Counted from the stretch's first letter, positions 1-9,908 are shown. The stretch is DNA of 64,000 nt from Chitinophaga sp. YR573 (GCF_900110995.1 NZ_FOJF01000001.1:1753199-1817198), one strand, 5' to 3'. A program made the numbers and translations. The notes: a model not told the origin generated them from the letters alone.

Positions 1-2189
1 TTGATAAAATCTTCTTGTGAAAAGAGCCAGCCAACTCCTATGGCTCCAAAGGTAGCAAACTGCTTCCGAGGGCCAAAGCGGCTACTACCATCTCTACGAA
101 TAGTGAGGTTTAATATATATTTGTCCTCAAGATTATACCCTACACGCCCGAAAACAGCCGCATATTTATAGCGACTGCCTGTAGCTGCTGCAGAAAAAGT
201 AGTAGCTGAAGCAGGATTCCTGATTAAAGCGTCATCCTTGATTCCACCTGTCGTTAAACGATCCGCATCTTCCTTATTGCTAAGTATTGTTGCCCCTGCC
301 ATGGCATTAAATGCACCTTTCCATATTGTAGTTATATAGGTAATCTGTGGTTCAAATGACCATGATCTTCTTTTGTTGTTAAAATAAGTAGCAGATGCCT
401 TGATAAAGCTGAGATACTTAGGATCAATGCTAGCAATCGGGCTTTGTTTAAAGGAGTTTACACTTAATTCATTATATCCCAAATTTGCCTTGAATACCAA
501 CCCTGGTAATAACCTATAGCTGACATCTACACTACTCAACAAATTATCGGTTTGGATATCCAATATATTTCTCAATAACAAAGCAGCATAAGGGTTATCC
601 CAAGTAGAATTGGCCCAATTCAAACTGCCATTATTATTATATATAGGAGGCGCATTTGGGGGCAAATCAATATAATCGGCATAAGCCCCACCAGGGAAAT
701 TAGCCTTACTGGTAGCATAACTGCCCGTTAAAACGGTCTTTAATTTCTGGTCAGGTGAATTTCCCATAATGCTAAAATGGCCGCCCCCGTTTTCACTAGA
801 GAAATTACCTGGAAATACGGAGGTTTGCTTATGATAATTGCCTCCCATTAGATATTGTAAAGCAACATTACCGCCTGATACGGAAGCCTGTGCATCTGTA
901 TAACGTGCTGTCCCTCCTATAATGGTTCTTTGCCAGTCTGTATATCGGGTAGTATCCCATATTAACAGGTCTGGAGCATTAAATGTATTAGGAGTTACCC
1001 CATCATTTTTAAATGCTTCCCGACGCATCTCTAGATATTGAGAAGTATTGAGTAGCTTACGCTTGCGGGTAACATTTGCCCAACCACTGTATACATTGAT
1101 ATCCACCTTGGCTGCTCCCATTTTTCCCTTTTTTGTAGTGATCAATATTACCCCATTAGAACCCCTAGAACCATAAATAGCAGTAGCATCAGCATCTTTT
1201 AATACATCAATACTTTCAATATCCGCAGGATTAACAAAACTCAAAGCAGAAATACTCCCCCCAATAGCGCCAAAATTCGACATTCCTGTAATAGATTGAG
1301 TATAAGGAATACCATCTACTATAAACAAAGGTTGCGTTCCACTATTAATACTATTCTGTCCTCTTATCTGCACTTTCACCACCCCACCTTGTATACCAGT
1401 AGTTTGCGTTATAATCATTCCTGGTACTCTCCCTTGCAACGCCAAAAGTGGATCGGTAATCGGTTGCTTTGTAATATCCTCAGCCTTTACCGAAGTTACA
1501 TTCCCTGTATTAAATCGCTGAGTAGTAGTGCCATAACCAATAATCACTGTCTCATCCAAACGGTTCACTACTTCATTCATGCGAATGATCACATTTCGCA
1601 CATTCGCTACATTTACTTCCTTTGTCTCAAAACCTATCGAACTTACCAATAGTACAGCATTCGCATCCACCCCTGCAAGCACAAAACTTCCATCTCCATC
1701 TGTTTTCGTCCCCTTCTTCGCTCCTTTCACCGCCACAGTAGCACCGGGAACAGGGTTACCTTGGGCATCTAGTACTTTACCTGTAATAGTAAAAGGTGGC
1801 TCAATGGCTGGAGTTCTTTCCCCCCCAATACTCATGGGCTTAGCAATTACTGTCTGGTGCTTCAAAGAAATCGTCCCTTCCCGATATTGCCATATAATAC
1901 CTCTGCTACTTAATAAAGCAGATAGCACCTCATCTAATATCGTTTTTTGAAAACTTACTGTTACTTTCTCACTCACATTCAATGCATCAACAGCAAACAT
2001 AAACCGCAGACCAGTCTGCTTTTCAATCTGTTTAAACACATTATCTAATGTGATATCATTTGCAACTATTGTAATCTTTTGTTTGCCTGTCTGACTAGCT
2101 AAAACAGGCAAACAAAGAAAACTATGCAACATAAGTACAAGAGTCAGAAATCTGGCTAATAAACTACCACGAGGTGTAGGAATTTGCAT
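1..2189 (-). CDS. SusC/RagA-family TonB-dependent outer-membrane receptor, N-terminal part (3' end beyond window)
   Basis: An uninterrupted reading frame starts at the ATG at 2189 and runs off the left edge after about 729 residues. Reading order: a signal peptide ending near LPVLAS; an STN/secretin-type domain (about residues 35-105) with FMFAVDALNVSEKVTV; a carboxypeptidase-regulatory-like domain starting at ITGKVLDAQGNPVPGATV; the conserved LVSSIGFETKEV; then a plug domain with LLALQGRVPGMIIT, GQNSINSG and DATAIYGSRGSNGVILITT, and the first barrel strands. These are hallmarks of SusC proteins, which import oligosaccharides or peptides with a SusD lipoprotein. The STN domain normally contacts a FecR anti-sigma factor. 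No intact fecR or sigma gene lies directly upstream; only relics occur there, on the opposite strand. Substrate unknown. Confidence 0.95.
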   Translation of the reverse strand, partial: MQIPTPRGSLLARFLTLVLMLHSFLCLPVLASQTGKQKITIVANDITLDNVFKQIEKQTGLRFMFAVDALNVSEKVTVSFQKTILDEVLSALLSSRGIIWQYREGTISLKHQTVIAKPMSIGGERTPAIEPPFTITGKVLDAQGNPVPGATVAVKGAKKGTKTDGDGSFVLAGVDANAVLLVSSIGFETKEVNVANVRNVIIRMNEVVNRLDETVIIGYGTTTQRFNTGNVTSVKAEDITKQPITDPLLALQGRVPGMIITQTTGIQGGVVKVQIRGQNSINSGTQPLFIVDGIPYTQSITGMSNFGAIGGSISALSFVNPADIESIDVLKDADATAIYGSRGSNGVILITTKKGKMGAAKVDINVYSGWANVTRKRKLLNTSQYLEMRREAFKNDGVTPNTFNAPDLLIWDTTRYTDWQRTIIGGTARYTDAQASVSGGNVALQYLMGGNYHKQTSVFPGNFSSENGGGHFSIMGNSPDQKLKTVLTGSYATSKANFPGGAYADYIDLPPNAPPIYNNNGSLNWANSTWDNPYAALLLRNILDIQTDNLLSSVDVSYRLLPGLVFKANLGYNELSVNSFKQSPIASIDPKYLSFIKASATYFNNKRRSWSFEPQITYITTIWKGAFNAMAGATILSNKEDADRLTTGGIKDDALIRNPASATTFSAAATGSRYKYAAVFGRVGYNLEDKYILNLTIRRDGSSRFGPRKQFATFGAIGVGWLFSQEDFI

Positions 2190-2706
2190 AATAGTGATTG
2201 GTTGATTTTGGTGAGTAAAATAAAGTCAAAGTGTATTATACATGATGGTGGGTCATTGACAACACACTTAACAGTGCTATCTATTTTTCATGAATGAAAG
2301 TTTGAACTCGTTAGTTCAGAATCAATAAAAAATTAAACGTGGTTGTTCCTTATCCGCTTTTGTTAGTTAGTCGCCCTCCCTTTTAAACGTTGTTATTTGT
2401 TAACGGTTAGCTTAGGTCGGTTTTATAGTAGTCGTTATTGCCAAAAAGAAGTACTCAAAAAATAATTAACAAAAATTTATTTTGTTAACACAAGCAAAAT
2501 CTAACAACTACAATTTTAAATTATTAACAGCCCATTAACGAACAAAAAATGAATACTGTAGTTTAACAAGAGTCACCTACTGGCAGCCAATCATCTATTT
2601 TATTCATTGGAGTAACTCAAGAGAATATTATTTTATAATCTAGTGAAAAAACTATTATTGTATTACCAGAGCGACAAAACAGCTTATCGAAAAACCATTA
2701 TGCATT
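2190..2706. other. AT-rich intergenic region without a gene
   Basis: This 517-bp stretch separates the divergent susC start from the sigma-factor relic. It holds no open frame that resembles a protein. It must contain the susC promoter, but no convincing TTG/TAnnTTTG pair could be assigned. Confidence 0.5.
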
Positions 2707-2876
2707 ATGTTATTTACACATACTGCATTAGATGATTATAATAATGAACAACTATTCCAAATGTTATAAACTGTTAATTGGGATGCGTTAATGCACTTCT
2801 GGATTATTTATTGCAACGTTTGTACATAGCGATGAAAGTATTTCTGTGGTTATCATACTCCATAGCCACAATATAA
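2707..2876 (+). pseudogene. Decayed ECF sigma-70 factor remnant
   Basis: The ATG at 2707 opens a frame reading DDYNNEQLFQML and then hits a stop at 2767. The intact sigma factor at 27873-28424 begins GSYNDEQLFQLL, so the match is clear. A second frame from 2790 continues with NALLDYLLQRLYIAMK, matching the AFNTIFDRYRKRLFMEAYRK segment, then jumps directly into VFLWLS, which matches DVFLWLW further along the family, and stops at 2874. The relic therefore carries a stop codon, a frameshift and an internal deletion, and lacks the whole region 4 DNA-binding part. It cannot encode a working sigma factor. Confidence 0.8.
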
Positions 2877-2884
2877 AATTGTCT

Positions 2885-3060
2885 TACATTCTCAGCTATA
2901 AAATTGGTGGGCAACTGACTGTTCTCTGGTATCTTCCGGCATGGATTACACTACACAACTATCAGACGGTGCGGAAGTACGGCTGAATGCAGCTTCCACT
3001 TTCAATTCTCATTTGCGAACAATACAAGAGAAGTGATACTGATGGAGAAACTTAATGGTA
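2885..3060 (+). pseudogene. Decayed FecR anti-sigma factor remnant
   Basis: Three successive frames together reconstruct the central part of FecR. IGGQLTVL (from 2903) matches EGGRMAVL of the FecR at 26709-27836. SSGMDYTTQLSDGAEVRLNA (from 2932) matches PSGKDYTLQLSDGTEVQLNA. After another shift, FSFANNTREVILMEKL matches FTFSGNTREVTIDGEAYL. Both the N-terminal cytoplasmic and membrane part and the C-terminal part are missing. It follows the sigma relic at once, in the usual sigma-fecR order, so the two are the remains of one regulatory pair upstream of the barrel gene at 3326. Confidence 0.8.
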
Positions 3061-3325
3061 CCAGATACAAAAATACCATCAATCTGAACATACAGTCACA
3101 GGTAGTATAATACATAAAATACAAACAGTTTGGAGATACAGAATAATTACTTATATGCACAGAAATTATTGTGAGATAAAGTCGTAAAGTAATGTTATTT
3201 TTTTTGTTAGCTCTTCTTAAAAACCTAATTTCATTAGGGGAAAAGTAGTATCCTTTTATAGATATTATGCCATCTTACAGATACCCCAATGCTATCGTTG
3301 TTACAACCCAAGCCATTTCCTCCGT

Positions 3326-5935
3326 ATGAATCGAATAATATTCCTTATTATTTTTTCACTAAACCTTCATAACCTGATGGCACAAACGTCATATACTGTT
3401 TCCGGGGTGATAAGAGACACGACCGGACAATCAGTCACAGCAACGAATATATGGCTAATAGCTAGTAAAGATACCCTACATACTACCAGTAATGAAACAG
3501 GTAACTTCAACTTCACAAACGTCCATCAATCTACTTTCATACTGCGTGCCGATAGATTGGGATATGAAACATGGCATAAGCAATTCATGTTTCCAAAAAC
3601 CAGCACCCAAATAGATCTGCCGCTTATTACACTCATTACAAAAACCAATACATTGAAGGAGGTGGTAATAAAAGGGAAACGGATGCCGGTTGTCATAAAC
3701 GGAGACACAATAGAATACCTGGTTGATCAATATAAGCTGCGGGAAAATGCAGTAATAGAAGATCTGTTAAAACGATTGCCTGGGCTAGAGGTAGATAGAG
3801 ATGGGAATGTAAATGTAATGGGGAAACCAATTATAAAATTACGGATCAATGGAAAAGATTTTCTGGTAGACGACATAAAAAATCTGACACGCTTACTTCC
3901 TATAGACCTCATCAACAAAATACAGCTCATTGATGACTATGGAGATATGGCCCGGGCTACCGGAAGAAAAACAGGAGAGCCAGAAAAGATCATCAACATA
4001 CAAACTAAAACTGATTTGAACAAAATCTACCAAGCACAAGCTATTGCTGGTACTGGTAATGACAGAAGGTATAATGCAGCGGTACTCACTAATTATTTCA
4101 GTGAGCAACAACAGTTCTCACTGAATGGTAATACTAATAATACAAGCGGACAAATAGGCAATCTCGTTACGACAAAAGGTAACATTAATTACCGAGGAAA
4201 TTTCAGTAAAGCATTATCGATAAATGCAGCTTTACAAGTAAGAAACACAACTAATAACCTTCAAGCCTATAGTAATGTAAAAACAGAAACTAATGAAGGT
4301 ACCCTTTATAGTATCAATAGCAGTAGTAATAACAGCATGAACGATAATTATAATTTGGCAGCCGGAGGAGAATACAAACCACGTGAAGCTGATATGATAA
4401 AATTCAATCTGTATTACAATTTAAACAATGCCGTTAATAATAGTTCTCTCCTCGCACTGCAAAGTGGGTTTCAACATAAAGACCAGGCAACCATTAGCAA
4501 TATTACCAGCCGTTCACCTACATTGATGAGTGGTTTATTTGGAACACATCGTTTTAACAAGTTTGGACGGGTAGCATCATTTGGGCTTGTTGTAAATTAT
4601 ACCCGGAACAACAATGACCAAGATAGTCGCGATGATTTGCGATATTATAATGCAAACAGTTCGGTTGCTAAAGATTCTCTTGTACACCTCCTACTAAATA
4701 AAATGGACAATACATTTATGACTAATGCCCAGATCTCCTGGATAGAACCACTAGATTCCATTTCCAACGTAGAACTGAGGTATGTATGGAATTATACGTC
4801 TACTGGTAATAAACAGGAAACACAATGGATAAGTCCGGATGAAAAGAGAGAATTTCTTGATTCACTAAGTAATCAATACGCCTATACTGTGCTACAGCAC
4901 CAAGTAGAATTCAACTACCGGAAAAATAATGGAAAAATTGATTACACTATCGGCGTACGTTTACTCCCTTCCAGTTTTCGGAGTAATATCATATCGGAAA
5001 GACGCATGATGTTGCATAGCACCTCAATGGTGCCTGTATTTCGTATACAATACAAATTATCAAATTCTAAAATTCTTACACTTGCATATACGGGGAATGT
5101 TACTTTTCCTACTAACCAGCAATTACAACCAATAGCTGATCTTTCTAATGCACAATTCCCGGTTGTTGGAAACCCCAATCTAAAGCCGTCCCTTGCTCAT
5201 ACATTATTTTTAAACTATCGCAATGCCAGTATGAATACCCTCTTTATAAATCTCTCAGGTAATTATACACAGGATAAGGTGATAAGTAATATAGTACTTG
5301 TAAAAGATAGTTTTAATACTGTAAAACAGGAAACCCATTTTCTCAATGCCAATGGTGATTATAATTGCCGTTTTGGTTATGGCTGGTCTCAACAGGTCAG
5401 TGATGGAAAATACAGCATATTCTTAGATGGCAACAGTTCTTATAGTAATAATGTATTGTATATAGACAATGAAAAAAAAATCGCACAAAACTTGGCTATT
5501 ACACAGTCTTTAAGAGCTAATAGACTTGGGAATGTACTCGAACTGACAGGAGGTGTCTCCTATACATACAATCGGAATGTATATGACCTTTCAGAAAATA
5601 ATATTACCAATCTTAACATTTGGACATTTAATATAGAAGGAAAGCTTTACTTTCTAAAAACTTTCCTATTAGCGGTAGATCTCAATAAACAGCTGAATAG
5701 TGGCTATAGTAACAATGTAAGTATTAACCCGTTTATGATAAATTGCACGCTGGAAAAGACTTTCTACAAAAGAAAATTTACCTGCCGGCTACAGGGTTAT
5801 AACCTACTAAATGAAACTTCCCGTTTGTCACAATCAATTTCGGTCAATTCGGTAACTGAAAACCGGAGTAGTTTGATAGGCCGATATTTCATGCTCTCTT
5901 TACAATGCGATCTAAGAATGTTTAAAGGGAAATAG
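3326..5935 (+). CDS. Outer-membrane beta-barrel protein with carboxypeptidase-like N-terminal domain (TonB-receptor-like)
   Basis: The 869-residue product has a signal peptide (MNRIIFLIIF...LMAQ), a carboxypeptidase-regulatory-like domain (YTVSGVIRDTTGQSVTATN, residues about 23-110), a plug-like segment (YKLRENAVIEDLLKRLPGLEVDRDGNV and FLVDDIKNLTRLLPIDLINKIQ) and a long C-terminal barrel rich in alternating aromatic strands ending in ...LQCDLRMFKGK. This is the architecture of the Bacteroidota 'outer membrane beta-barrel family' related to TonB-dependent receptors, but it lacks SusC signatures and no SusD follows. A close paralogue lies at 58024-60639. The next gene encodes an exported met-zincin protease 73 nt downstream in the same direction, so the two probably form an operon. 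Transported ligand unknown. Confidence 0.9.
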   Translation: MNRIIFLIIFSLNLHNLMAQTSYTVSGVIRDTTGQSVTATNIWLIASKDTLHTTSNETGNFNFTNVHQSTFILRADRLGYETWHKQFMFPKTSTQIDLPLITLITKTNTLKEVVIKGKRMPVVINGDTIEYLVDQYKLRENAVIEDLLKRLPGLEVDRDGNVNVMGKPIIKLRINGKDFLVDDIKNLTRLLPIDLINKIQLIDDYGDMARATGRKTGEPEKIINIQTKTDLNKIYQAQAIAGTGNDRRYNAAVLTNYFSEQQQFSLNGNTNNTSGQIGNLVTTKGNINYRGNFSKALSINAALQVRNTTNNLQAYSNVKTETNEGTLYSINSSSNNSMNDNYNLAAGGEYKPREADMIKFNLYYNLNNAVNNSSLLALQSGFQHKDQATISNITSRSPTLMSGLFGTHRFNKFGRVASFGLVVNYTRNNNDQDSRDDLRYYNANSSVAKDSLVHLLLNKMDNTFMTNAQISWIEPLDSISNVELRYVWNYTSTGNKQETQWISPDEKREFLDSLSNQYAYTVLQHQVEFNYRKNNGKIDYTIGVRLLPSSFRSNIISERRMMLHSTSMVPVFRIQYKLSNSKILTLAYTGNVTFPTNQQLQPIADLSNAQFPVVGNPNLKPSLAHTLFLNYRNASMNTLFINLSGNYTQDKVISNIVLVKDSFNTVKQETHFLNANGDYNCRFGYGWSQQVSDGKYSIFLDGNSSYSNNVLYIDNEKKIAQNLAITQSLRANRLGNVLELTGGVSYTYNRNVYDLSENNITNLNIWTFNIEGKLYFLKTFLLAVDLNKQLNSGYSNNVSINPFMINCTLEKTFYKRKFTCRLQGYNLLNETSRLSQSISVNSVTENRSSLIGRYFMLSLQCDLRMFKGK

Positions 5936-6008
5936 AATACCTATGTTACTTCTTCATTAAAAATGCAACTGTTGTTTATCAATTAAATTGCAAAATAACA
6001 ACAGCAAA

Positions 6009-8546
6009 ATGATCCGTATATATTTCTTGGCAAGCTACTTCCTCTTTTTATTACCTTTTTCTTTGTTTGCCCAAAAGACAAAGTCCCGCAGTTCCATCGA
6101 CTCCGTCGGCAAAGGTGTTAAGGTACCTAACGCATTACCACCTACAGGCCTTAAGGCTGGTTCTACGTCCTATAAAGAAGTAATTACAGACAAGGCCATT
6201 ACACAGAAAGGATTATTTACAGTACATAAAGTAGAAGATAAATTCTACTTTGAGATAGCCGACAGTATCCTGGAGCGAGATATCCTTATCGTAAGCAGCC
6301 TATCCAAAGCCGGCGCAGATATGCGCAATGGAGGAGCTACAAATGGTTATGGTGGCGACCAACTCCATTCAAATATAGTACGCTTTGAAAAGGGGCCTAA
6401 TAACAAGATATTTATGCGAGACATCTCTTATGGTGAATATGCGAAAGATTCTACAATGCCTCTCTACAGGGCAGTAATGAATTCAAACATACAACCTATC
6501 GCCTTATCTTTTGATATACGGACTATCCATACAGATTCAATTTCTGGTAAAACCAGTAGCATCATTGAGATGACGGAGGTGATCAACAGTGATAATGACA
6601 TTTTCTTTGCCAAATTTGGCGCTTATCAGCCGGATAAATCTTATCCTGTGGAGGTAAAAACTTACCCGGTAAACACAGAAATAAGGGTAGTAAAAACTTA
6701 TGCAAAACCTCCAAATTCAGGCAGTGCAAGCGGAAGTCTTGTTACCGTAGAACTAAAGGCATCGATGGTACTGTTACCCAAGGTACCTATGCAACCACGT
6801 TATGCTGATCAACGTGTAGGTTATTTCACTTCTGAATATGTTGACTTTAATACTGACCCACAAGGCGTAAAAAGGACTTCCATGATAGCCCGCTGGAGAC
6901 TGGAACCCAGGGATGAAGATCAGGAGAAATATAAAAGGGGGGAACTTGTGGAGCCTAAAAACCCTATTATTATCTATATTGATCCTGCAACACCTGAAAA
7001 ATGGATATCATATCTGATTCAGGGCATCAATGACTGGCAGGTAGCTTTTAGACAGGCAGGTTTTAAAAATGCCATCATTGGGAAAAGAGCCCCCTCGCCT
7101 CAGGAAGACTCTACGTGGAGTCTTGACGATGCCCGTCACTCAGCCTTAGTATACAAGCCATCTGTCATGTCTAATGCATCAGGTCCACATACATCCGATC
7201 CACGCAGCGGAGAGATAATGGAAACACATATCAACTGGTATCACAATGTGATGAGCCTCTTACGCAATTGGTATATGATACAGGCGGGAGCCGTAGATCC
7301 CAGGGCTCGTAAAATGGAATTAGATGACTCATTAATGGGACAGTTGATTCGTTTCGTGTCTTCTCATGAAATTGGTCATACCCTTGGACTGGCACATAAT
7401 TTCGGCTCCTCGTCTACCGTGCCTATTGAAAAATTACGGGATAAAAAATGGGTAGAAGCGCACGGCCATACACCTTCCATTATGGATTACGCCCGTTTCA
7501 ACTATGTTGCCCAACCAGAAGACAACATAAGTGAAAAAGGAATATTTCCCCGCATCGGTGATTATGACAAATGGGCTATTGAATGGGGCTACAGATTATT
7601 TGCGGATATTAAAGATCCTAAAGATGAAGCCACCATGCTGAACAAATGGATCATAGATAGCTTGAGTAAAAATCCGCGATTATGGTTTGGACCACAAAAC
7701 CCATCAAGCATTGTTGATCCCCGCAGTCAGAATGAAGATCTGGGAGATAATGCGATGCTCGCGGGCCAGTATGGCATTAAAAACCTCAAACGTATATTAG
7801 TACAATTACCTATCTGGACAAGAGTACCTAATGAAGGATATCGTAACCTTCAATTATTATATGGTGAATTGCTAAAGCAATATGCCAGATATGCAGGACA
7901 CGTCATAAACAATGTGGGAGGTATGTATATTAATCCCAAATCGATTGAAGAAAAAGGAGATCCTTATACAATGGTCCCCAAGATACGCCAGCAGGAAGCT
8001 ATTGCTTTTTTAAATGAGCAGGTATTCAAAACACCTACATGGCTGTTTAATAAATATATTGCTACTAAGATAGATCCATCCTTAGCAGAAGTTAATAAGA
8101 CAGGAATGAGTATAATTGCCAGCCTGGTTAGCGTAAATCGTATGTCAATGTTGTTAAGTAATAGCCGTGGCTTCGGTGTAGCAAATACTTACACCTGCAA
8201 AGAGTTACTTGAAGATGTTAAAAAAGGTATTTGGACAGAACTATATACCCATCAACCAATTGACAATTACCGTCGGGACCTGCAAAATATTTACTTAGAC
8301 AATCTGATCAGAATTGTTACGACTCCGCTTTCAACACCCTTTGCTGATCTTTTAGCAGTACAGTCTACTTTACCTGCTACTATGCCTGGAATTCAATCAG
8401 ATCTGATTTCGCTTGTAAGAACACACCTATTAATGTTAAAAGGAGAAATTAATATTGCAATATCCGGTACAACAGATACAGTGAGCAAAGATCATTTGCG
8501 TTATGCAATTGAAAAAATAAACAGAGCACTTGATCCTAAAAAATAA
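6009..8546 (+). CDS. Exported zinc-dependent metalloprotease (met-zincin, DUF5117/DUF4953-type)
   Basis: The product has about 845 residues from the ATG at 6009; a TTG start at 5988 would add seven residues ahead of the signal peptide (MIRIYFLASY...LFAQ), so the ATG is preferred. A long N-terminal region, as in DUF5118/DUF5117 proteins, precedes the catalytic part. The zinc site is SSHEIGHTLGLAHNFGSS near residue 453 (HExxHxxGxxH), and the downstream PSIMDYARF supplies the methionine turn of metzincins. Proteins of this architecture are common in Bacteroidota and often lie beside outer-membrane barrels, as here. It probably degrades peptides in the periplasm or at the surface. A strong hairpin follows the stop codon. 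Confidence 0.9.
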   Translation: MIRIYFLASYFLFLLPFSLFAQKTKSRSSIDSVGKGVKVPNALPPTGLKAGSTSYKEVITDKAITQKGLFTVHKVEDKFYFEIADSILERDILIVSSLSKAGADMRNGGATNGYGGDQLHSNIVRFEKGPNNKIFMRDISYGEYAKDSTMPLYRAVMNSNIQPIALSFDIRTIHTDSISGKTSSIIEMTEVINSDNDIFFAKFGAYQPDKSYPVEVKTYPVNTEIRVVKTYAKPPNSGSASGSLVTVELKASMVLLPKVPMQPRYADQRVGYFTSEYVDFNTDPQGVKRTSMIARWRLEPRDEDQEKYKRGELVEPKNPIIIYIDPATPEKWISYLIQGINDWQVAFRQAGFKNAIIGKRAPSPQEDSTWSLDDARHSALVYKPSVMSNASGPHTSDPRSGEIMETHINWYHNVMSLLRNWYMIQAGAVDPRARKMELDDSLMGQLIRFVSSHEIGHTLGLAHNFGSSSTVPIEKLRDKKWVEAHGHTPSIMDYARFNYVAQPEDNISEKGIFPRIGDYDKWAIEWGYRLFADIKDPKDEATMLNKWIIDSLSKNPRLWFGPQNPSSIVDPRSQNEDLGDNAMLAGQYGIKNLKRILVQLPIWTRVPNEGYRNLQLLYGELLKQYARYAGHVINNVGGMYINPKSIEEKGDPYTMVPKIRQQEAIAFLNEQVFKTPTWLFNKYIATKIDPSLAEVNKTGMSIIASLVSVNRMSMLLSNSRGFGVANTYTCKELLEDVKKGIWTELYTHQPIDNYRRDLQNIYLDNLIRIVTTPLSTPFADLLAVQSTLPATMPGIQSDLISLVRTHLLMLKGEINIAISGTTDTVSKDHLRYAIEKINRALDPKK

Positions 8547-8549
8547 TGC

Positions 8550-8617
8550 ATTATTCTAAAACAACTTAAATAGGAAAGGGGAAATCCCCTTTCCTATTTA
8601 AGTTGTTTTAGAATAAT
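8550..8617 (+). terminator. Very long perfect hairpin after the metalloprotease gene
   Basis: A 32-bp arm (8550-8581) is perfectly complementary to 8586-8617 with a four-base loop AAAT. The arm contains AACTTAAATAGGAAAGGGG. It starts one base after the stop codon of the preceding gene, consistent with a transcription terminator. The stem is much longer than an ordinary terminator. Confidence 0.75.
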
Positions 8618-8632
8618 AATAATAATAATAAT
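8612..8632 (+). repeat. AAT trinucleotide microsatellite
   Basis: Seven consecutive AAT units overlap the right edge of the hairpin. No function is evident. Confidence 0.8.
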
Positions 8633-8836
8633 AAGAGCAACTCAAAAACATTATTAACAAAGTAAACCCCGAATAATTCCTCAGACAAGCATTTAGTAAT
8701 ATCTCCACTATCCCTAATCCCCAAAAAATCATTTCTACATCATGTTACCTAATCGGCACTTGCGATACTTATATTAACAATCAAAATAACAGCATTCCGG
8801 GCCTTAATCATAAAACACTGATAATTATACAAAATC

Positions 8837-9844
8837 ATGACAATGCCATTAAAGAGCGGTGTTGAAAAACTGCTCTACGTAGAAAGGGAAGAACCTGCTT
8901 ATGTGCAGGTCGCCTCAGTCCCTGAAGAATACCTCCGGTTATTACTTCCATATGCCGGGGTATATTTCGAAAGAGATGAACAGTGTGATATGTTAAGCCA
9001 ACACATTCAGCTTAGCCCGTTTTCCTTCTGGATTCAGGAGACATTCACCAATGAGGACATCATCCTTTGTCCATATACACCCCGTCCGATATGGGCGCTT
9101 CATTTCATGTACAGGTCGAGTGTGCGCGTAGAGTTATACCAGGATGTTTCCTTTTCGCTGGAGGAGGAGGAATGTAACCTGTTCAATCTGGTATCAGACC
9201 TTCACAAGGTGCCCATGGAAGCAGAGCAAGAGATGAGCTCCTGCCATATCAATATTTTACCCGAAGATATAAGAGAACTGGCAAAACAATACCCCGCTCT
9301 CCGCCGGCTGGCAAACAAAAAACCTGCAAATATAACCGCGCCGATAAACAAACAACCTTATTATATCAATGCGGCTTGCGACTTCCTGGTCCAGAAAATG
9401 CTTACCTGCCGGCATGTAGAAGTCCCAGCACACCATTTCCTATATCGCTGCTGTATAGAGTTGTTTACTAATTTCGCTTACCAGGACGCACATGCAAAAC
9501 AGCGCCCTTTCATTTCTGATATATTCAATGAACCTAGCTTCCGTCAGCTGTTTACATACCTGACAGATAACCCTCATATAAATCATTCTGTTTCTCAACT
9601 GGCAGAAAAGTTCCAATTATCTGAAGATGTATTGCAGAAAGGCTTTCAAATGCACTTTGGCATGTCTCTGAAGAAATTCATAAAAATGATAACGATGATG
9701 AGGGCATTTGAATTACTTACTGAGAAATCAACACCACTCTCTGCAATTGCTCATACAGCGGGATATAAAAGCTGGCAAAATCTGAATCAGGCCTTCCTGC
9801 GTTATTACAGCTGTGAGATGGAAGAACTGAGAAGGGCAATGTAA
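8837..9844 (+). CDS. AraC-like transcriptional regulator, paralogue 1
   Basis: The 335-residue protein has a conserved N-terminal sensor-like region (YVQVASVPEEYLRLLLPYAGVYFERDEQCDMLSQHIQL) and a C-terminal double helix-turn-helix (about residues 255-335). The first helix pair is VSQLAEKFQLSEDVLQKGFQMHFG and the second is LSAIAHTAGYKSWQNLNQAFLRYY, as in AraC/XylS proteins. Three paralogues lie at 21294, 25552 and 30458; this one is closest to 25552. The sensor domain does not match the usual cupin type and its ligand is unknown. The next gene is a FAD oxidoreductase/membrane fusion whose upstream region carries two direct repeats 21 bp apart, the spacing AraC proteins prefer. It probably controls that gene. 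Confidence 0.8.
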   Translation: MTMPLKSGVEKLLYVEREEPAYVQVASVPEEYLRLLLPYAGVYFERDEQCDMLSQHIQLSPFSFWIQETFTNEDIILCPYTPRPIWALHFMYRSSVRVELYQDVSFSLEEEECNLFNLVSDLHKVPMEAEQEMSSCHINILPEDIRELAKQYPALRRLANKKPANITAPINKQPYYINAACDFLVQKMLTCRHVEVPAHHFLYRCCIELFTNFAYQDAHAKQRPFISDIFNEPSFRQLFTYLTDNPHINHSVSQLAEKFQLSEDVLQKGFQMHFGMSLKKFIKMITMMRAFELLTEKSTPLSAIAHTAGYKSWQNLNQAFLRYYSCEMEELRRAM

Positions 9845-9847
9845 GCA

Positions 9848-9908
9848 CTATCTCCTAAGTTTCTCTCTCTATCTCCTAAGTTATTTTACTATCCTTCCCC
9901 TAACTTTA
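9848..9908 (+). promoter_or_regulatory. Predicted AraC-type operator and promoter of the FAD oxidoreductase fusion gene
   Basis: CTATCTCCTAAGTT occurs at 9848-9861 and again, identical, at 9869-9882, a 21-bp period. A TAACTTTA box (9901-9908) resembles the Bacteroidota -7 consensus TAnnTTTG, and no good -33 TTG is present, which would fit an activator-dependent promoter. The same CTATCTCCTAA followed by TAACTTTG occurs upstream of the paralogous gene at 28707-30368. That AraC-like protein binds here is inference. Confidence 0.55.

Noticed and set aside
1296..1950. Plus-strand reading frames of more than 100 codons inside the susC gene
   Set aside because: They are antisense to a continuous, well-conserved SusC frame and show no protein-like features.
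3221..3240. A CCTAAT-ATTAGG hairpin upstream of the barrel gene
   Set aside because: It is short and AT-rich in decayed sequence, and no terminator or operator role could be supported.
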